This document shows, piece by piece, positions 6,644 through 10,089 of a stretch of 10,089 nucleotides of DNA. Each line of letters starts with the position of its first letter. The stretch's first letter is position 1. Source of the DNA: Acidobacteriota bacterium (lineage in GTDB: Bacteria; Acidobacteriota; Vicinamibacteria; Vicinamibacterales; CAVVIG01); assembly GCA_003223775.1 (NCBI GenBank), contig QHWK01000557.1, positions 1-10,089 on the forward strand, in the 5' to 3' direction. The translations under genes and the position numbers were made by a program. The notes beneath the pieces were generated by a model. That model was not told the origin of the DNA, made no database searches, and worked only from the letters and a program-made list of their open reading frames with translations.

Positions 6644-7648
6644 TTACAACGGAAACTGATACGAAGCCCCAGGCACACCCTTCCCCCCTAGCCAAGCCGC
6701 CAAGATCTGCACCGTGTCCTCACCGCCTACGGCCTCCTCCACCCTGGCGTTTGGCACGCCGCGGTAGCGTTCTCGCGCCGCTGCGCCGGCCGGCTCGCCA
6801 AGCGGCGTCGAGAGATTCAGCAGCAGCACCGAACGCGGGGCGACGGCGCCAGCCACCTCCGGCAGATCGAATTCACCGAGAAGTCCATACGCGTAGATGC
6901 CGAAGGGCTGCGTATAGCGCTCCGCCACGGCGAGTGAACGATAGTCCGTCACCGTCTGCCGCAGCGCCACGCCGCGTACGCGCTCATCGAGTGCCGCGGC
7001 ATAGAGCGCGATCACGCCGTGCGGTCCATCGCCCACGAGCGAGACGGCGCCGCTTACATCAGGCCGCGATCTGAGATAGTCCAAGGCGCGGAGCGTGTCG
7101 TACACCTGTCCACCAAGAAGCGGCCGGCCGAGGATCAACGAAAACCAGGTCAGATACGCCTCGTCGGAGACGCGATCTGAAAAGTAGAACCGACCGCGCT
7201 GCGGATACGCTATCGCGCAGTCGCCGCGGCCGCGGACGTCGATCGTGGCGACACGGCATCCGCCGTTCGTGACCAGCCGTTCGACGAAACCGTCCTCTGC
7301 GACTGAACTCGATGCGGCCGCCTCGCCGACATACAGTACGGTCGGCGTGGACGATCCGGACGTGTCCGGCGTCAGCAGCCAGCCTGGAATACGAATCTCT
7401 TGATTGCTCGTGAACTCGAACTGTTCCGCCCGATAGCCTGGCTTGCGAATCGTGGCCAGGACGCGGCTCGCCGGCGCGCCGCCGCGCGACGTCTCGATGC
7501 CCAGGACGGTGCGAATCCGCTGGCGCATGTCGTCCGCTCCGGACGCGGGCGATGTTCGCACGGTCGCGGCCATCTGCCGCGTCAGCGACAGCGCACTTTC
7601 GCCACCAAACGATGTGGTGACGAACCCTGTCGGCGTGACGAAGCCCAT
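6644..7648 (-). CDS. C-terminal alpha/beta-hydrolase-like half of a split esterase
   Basis: This frame encodes up to 334 residues beginning GFVTPTGFVTTSFGG and ending YQFPL. The fold pattern of an alpha/beta-hydrolase is clear: VATIDVRGRGD (133-143), DTLRALDYLRSRPDV (184-198) and the elbow region VSLVGDGPHG (202-211), followed by LYAAALDERVRG. The nucleophile position, normally G-x-S-x-G, has Gly208 in place of Ser, so this domain is probably not catalytic. It continues, in another frame, the protein encoded from 8777. The nominal ATG at 7648 has no convincing ribosome binding site and lies inside the codon for the first half's catalytic-type His. I read it as the second domain of one two-domain esterase disconnected by a frameshift. 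A separately translated protein is possible but less likely. The stop is 36 bases before the kinase GTG. Confidence 0.75.
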   Translation of the reverse strand: MGFVTPTGFVTTSFGGESALSLTRQMAATVRTSPASGADDMRQRIRTVLGIETSRGGAPASRVLATIRKPGYRAEQFEFTSNQEIRIPGWLLTPDTSGSSTPTVLYVGEAAASSSVAEDGFVERLVTNGGCRVATIDVRGRGDCAIAYPQRGRFYFSDRVSDEAYLTWFSLILGRPLLGGQVYDTLRALDYLRSRPDVSGAVSLVGDGPHGVIALYAAALDERVRGVALRQTVTDYRSLAVAERYTQPFGIYAYGLLGEFDLPEVAGAVAPRSVLLLNLSTPLGEPAGAAARERYRGVPNARVEEAVGGEDTVQILAAWLGGKGVPGASYQFPL

Positions 7649-8777
7649 GCTGTTCGGTGGTTACCTGAAGCGACACGCGATCGTCGGCCCCCAGCAGGTT
7701 GTAAGCGCGTTTGTACTCCGCAAAGAGATCGAGCGAGCTTGCGACGTATTCAGGCGAGTACGTATGGCCGGCGTCGTGAAGCGTCACGGTCATGAGAAGC
7801 GGCTTTGGCGCGAAGGCGTACAGCAGGTCCGCTCGATCGATCCCGTACGACAGCGCCGGCACGACGTTCTGCTCTGCATCGTCGGCAGAACCAGGCGGCT
7901 CGACGTCAGCCTGCGCCACGTTCTCGGTATTGCCCTCTGAAACGACGGCGACACGAATCCGGCTGTCGAGCGCCGCCAGGAATTGCGTGAGTGTTCCGCC
8001 GCCGGATTGCCCGCAGCAGCCGATCCGCTCGGGGTCGACTTCTGCGCGCGTCAGCAGGAAGTCGATTCCGCGGATGCCGTCCCACACACGGAACAAACTG
8101 AAGTTGGCGCCGAGCAGAATAAGGCGGCGCCCGGCGTATTCATGCTCGCTCGTTCCACCGCCGATCGCCGACTGGCCGGGGTGGCTGCCTGGGTACTCAA
8201 TGCGCTCGCCTTGCCCGAACGGGTCGAACGCCAAGACGACGTAACCTTTGCGCGCCAGACTCGAGAACAACTTCTGGTAGGTCGGCCACGCCTTGCCGTT
8301 CGCAGAGTGGCCGAGTGGCGCGAGAATCGCCGGATGGCGGCCCGCACCGGCGGGCAGATAGAGGTTCGCGGTGACGTAGAGTCGCGGCCGGCTTTCGAAC
8401 GTCAGCCTCTCGATGCGACAGCCGGATCGCTCAACCACGCCCATGACGCGTGGATTGAGGGATGTCCGCTCCAGAGGCCCGCCGAGCATCTTCCACACCT
8501 GCGCTGTTATGACTTTTTGCCGCTCCTGGATTCCCTGCGGCGTAGAAATCGCGTCAATCACCTGTCTCCGCCGCTCACGCGCCTCGCCCGCGATGCGAAC
8601 GAGGTACCGCTCGAGATCGTGCGAGTAGTCGGGCAGCGCGGCATTCTCGACGCCGAGTTCCACGCCGGTAGCGCCGTGGAGGCGATTTGGTGTTGCGGGC
8701 TGTCTGGAGCAACCGCCCCCGGCCGCGGCGACGACGGCTCCGGCAGCCTCGAGGAAGTCGCGACGCGTGAACTTCAT
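7059..8777 (-). CDS. Tat-exported alpha/beta-hydrolase (acetyl-xylan-esterase-like), frameshifted
   Basis: ATG at 8777 begins a twin-arginine signal, MKFTRRDFLEAAGAVVAAAG, with Cys23 after a Gly run that only loosely resembles a lipobox. The mature part contains HPAILAPLGHS (oxyanion region, 148-158), YVVLAFDPFGQGER (179-192) and the nucleophile elbow G256-Q-S258-G-G-G. VTTEQHG (372-378) supplies His377 as the probable triad His; D335 in LHDAGH is one candidate acid. From codon 378 (about 7646) the frame loses protein-like character and turns Arg-rich, running open by chance to 7059. The true continuation is in the frame ending at 6644. The two parts span 2134 bases, close to a protein of about 710 residues. 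It starts 24 bases after the carboxylesterase stop, without a strong ribosome binding site, so translation may rely on the upstream gene. The family is deacetylase/esterase-like; the natural substrate is unknown. Confidence 0.75.
   Translation of the reverse strand: MKFTRRDFLEAAGAVVAAAGGGCSRQPATPNRLHGATGVELGVENAALPDYSHDLERYLVRIAGEARERRRQVIDAISTPQGIQERQKVITAQVWKMLGGPLERTSLNPRVMGVVERSGCRIERLTFESRPRLYVTANLYLPAGAGRHPAILAPLGHSANGKAWPTYQKLFSSLARKGYVVLAFDPFGQGERIEYPGSHPGQSAIGGGTSEHEYAGRRLILLGANFSLFRVWDGIRGIDFLLTRAEVDPERIGCCGQSGGGTLTQFLAALDSRIRVAVVSEGNTENVAQADVEPPGSADDAEQNVVPALSYGIDRADLLYAFAPKPLLMTVTLHDAGHTYSPEYVASSLDLFAEYKRAYNLLGADDRVSLQVTTEQHGLRHADRVRHHIVWWRKCAVADAADGRDRANIARVRSGRHAPADSHRPGHRDVARRRAGEPRPGHDSQARLSGGTVRVHEQSRDSYSRLAADAGHVRIVHADRTVCRRGGRIEFSRRGRFRRTAGHERRMPCRHDRRPRPRRLRDSVSAARSVLLFRSRLRRGVSDLVFVDPRPAASWWTGVRHAPRLGLSQIAA
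7630..7660 (-). other. Frameshift or small deletion joining the two hydrolase halves
   Basis: At 7647-7649 the His codon of VTTEQH in the first frame overlaps the ATG of the second frame. Sensible protein sequence switches frame here within a few codons. Immediately downstream is an imperfect repeat, CTTCGTCAC then GTTCGTCAC, 15 bases apart. No homopolymer long enough for an obvious sequencing or slippage error is present. A linker between VTTEQHG and the TPTGFVTT segment also seems missing compared with two-domain relatives I recall, which would favour a deletion over a single-base indel. Confidence 0.6.
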
Positions 8778-8801
8778 GCCCGCGTTCTTGTTCGTCGCCT
8801 G

Positions 8802-10089
8802 CTATGAGAGCTTGAGGATTTGCTCCATTACGAGACGCGGTCCGCGATCGGGATCGGACTCCACCCGGCACTCGTTGTTGAACAGCATCGTATCGCGGGC
8901 GGTTGCCGAGTAGGCCGGCCACTTCGGCAGCTTCGGCGTATTGGGATCGCCGGTGCGCGCAAACGCTGCCCACGCAGCGCTGGTTGTATCGGCCAGCGCG
9001 TACGCTTCGGGCATCTTCGAGATGAGCGCCCCGGCGATCTTGATGTTGTTGAACACGAACTGAATCTCGATGGTGTGCGGGGATCGCATGTGCCCGCCAC
9101 CTTCGGGCGTTTCCCAGTCGTATCGGTACATGAACACCGGCGCCGCGCGCTGATCGGCTTTCCGCTTCGCCAGCTCGCGCGCGTACGTGCCGCGAGGGTG
9201 ATCGGTCGCCATGAGAATCCACAGATCCCACGGTGTCGCCTCTGGATGCGCTTTCCGGAACGCGTCAATGGCGCGCGTGGGATCGCCACCGACTCGTTTC
9301 GAGGCGCGTTCACGCAGCCCGGCTTCGTCGAGCGCCAGCTTCTCGGGCGTCGGCCGGTCGTAGAGCGTCTCCTCGGTGCGCGCGTAGCCGATGAGCAGGG
9401 GAACGTTCGCCGATAGCGCGGGCCCCTTCGGATCCCATGGATGGCTTGGGATCACCTTGCCGTCCACCATCGGTGAGTTTGCGGATCCGCCTGGCTCGCG
9501 CAATGTGATCTTCTTCTGCACAGCCGCGTTCGCCTCGAGCAACCGCGCCATCGGCAGGCTCTGAAGCTCTCGCGCCTGCCCCGCCTTCAATCCCAACTCG
9601 CCGAACAGAAGATCCGTGCAGTGCACACCGTCTTCGTGCGTCGTCAGACGCAGCACGGCTCCGCTCTCGATAATGGCCCGATGAAACAGCCCTTTCGCGC
9701 CGGGCATGGCCATCAACGTGGCGACTTTTCGACCGCCTCCCGACTGGCCGAAGATCGTCACGAGATTTGGATCGCCGCCAAAGCCGACGATATTGTCGCG
9801 CACCCACTCGAGCGAGGCGACGATGTCGAGCAGGCCCACGCTGCTCGAACGCGCGAAATCGGATCCCATCGCATCGCCGAGAAACGTGTAGCCGAACACA
9901 TTGAGCCGATGATTGATGGTCACGACGACGACGTCGCGCGTGTGCGCGAGGGCGGTGCCATCGAGAATGCGGCCGGAGCCGGAACCGCTCGAGAATCCGC
10001 CGCCGTGCAGCCACACCATCACCGGGCGTTTGCGCCCATCGCTCAGACCGGGCGTGTAGACGTTGAGCACGAGACAGTCTTCGCTCTGC
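8802..10089 (-). CDS. Type-B carboxylesterase/lipase family protein, 5' end outside window
   Basis: The frame is open to the right edge; the first visible residues are QSEDCLVLNVYTP, the family's conserved SEDCLxLNVYTP block, so the true start lies beyond the window. At least 429 residues are present. Counting from the Val codon at 10070, the oxyanion motif is HGGGF (22-26). The fold follows with VVVTINHRLNVFGY, and WVRDNIVGFGGDPNLVTIFGQS-GGG holds the nucleophile Ser110. The acidic member is Glu233 or Glu234 in GYARTEETLY, and His332 in SPHTIEIQFVF is the triad His. The C-terminal AWAAFARTGDPNTPKLPKWPAY is also typical. All three catalytic positions are filled. The elbow reads GQSGGG instead of the common GESAGG. 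It would hydrolyse carboxylic esters. Its stop is 24 bases upstream of the Tat hydrolase start, suggesting a two-esterase operon. Location cannot be judged without the N-terminus. Confidence 0.93.
   Translation of the reverse strand, partial: QSEDCLVLNVYTPGLSDGRKRPVMVWLHGGGFSSGSGSGRILDGTALAHTRDVVVVTINHRLNVFGYTFLGDAMGSDFARSSSVGLLDIVASLEWVRDNIVGFGGDPNLVTIFGQSGGGRKVATLMAMPGAKGLFHRAIIESGAVLRLTTHEDGVHCTDLLFGELGLKAGQARELQSLPMARLLEANAAVQKKITLREPGGSANSPMVDGKVIPSHPWDPKGPALSANVPLLIGYARTEETLYDRPTPEKLALDEAGLRERASKRVGGDPTRAIDAFRKAHPEATPWDLWILMATDHPRGTYARELAKRKADQRAAPVFMYRYDWETPEGGGHMRSPHTIEIQFVFNNIKIAGALISKMPEAYALADTTSAAWAAFARTGDPNTPKLPKWPAYSATARDTMLFNNECRVESDPDRGPRLVMEQILKLS

Noticed and set aside
4538..6691. 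Long open frame (717 codons) on the plus strand opposite the kinase
   Set aside because: It is antisense to a kinase with all catalytic motifs. Its translation is Arg-rich without domain patterns, as expected from GC-rich codon bias.
7983..8807. Plus-strand frame of 274 codons opposite the Tat hydrolase
   Set aside because: The minus strand has a Tat signal and a GQSGGG hydrolase core; the opposite translation lacks features.
9480..9489. Palindrome around GGATCC inside the carboxylesterase, similar to the arms at 2126-2156
   Set aside because: It lies in a well-conserved coding region; GGATCC-type palindromes recur by chance at this base composition.
1..10089. Mobile element, CRISPR array, tRNA or rRNA
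   Set aside because: No transposase or integrase frame, regularly spaced repeat, or RNA gene signature was seen on either strand.

Overview
The window is about 10 kb of GC-rich bacterial chromosome with third-position GC bias. It lacks mobile elements, CRISPR arrays and RNA genes that I can recognise. The gene set is a Hanks-type kinase fused to a TolB-like domain and TPRs, PD40-type beta-propellers, secreted cupins, Tat-exported proteins, an exported COG1228 amidohydrolase, large esterases and a trace of a PQQ-dehydrogenase-type cytochrome. This combination suggests a soil Acidobacteriota, perhaps Vicinamibacteria. That assignment is inference from gene content; there is no marker gene here.

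Left part (1-2437). A secreted beta-propeller protein runs leftward off the window edge (1-871, minus). It is divergent from a secreted cupin (1160-1819, plus), and the 288-base gap between them carries two candidate protein-binding repeats. Behind the cupin lies a decayed piece of a cytochrome c domain on the minus strand (about 1832-2063), with a CHKCH haem motif, a frameshift and an in-frame stop. A cluster of palindromes (2115-2156) and a 24-residue hydrophobic mini-protein with a strong ribosome binding site (2199-2273) follow.

Right part (2438-10089). All genes read leftward. In transcription order they are: a type-B carboxylesterase, entering from outside the window; a Tat-exported two-domain alpha/beta-hydrolase split by a frameshift; a membrane Ser/Thr kinase with TolB-like and TPR regions; a 54-residue Tat-signal ORF that looks like the stump of a cupin gene; and a secreted amidohydrolase whose start overlaps the stump's stop codon. 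The gaps between esterase, hydrolase and kinase are 24 and 36 bases, so these three are probably co-transcribed. A 95-base gap with a possible -10 box precedes the stump/amidohydrolase pair.

Together the genes look like an exported hydrolytic and carbon-scavenging set with a sensory kinase. The theme that stands out is decay: three of the loci (cytochrome fragment, Tat-cupin stump, split hydrolase) are broken or reduced, and the amidohydrolase appears to lack a conserved metal/catalytic aspartate. I see no convincing new defence or mobile system; the oddities are small and listed separately.
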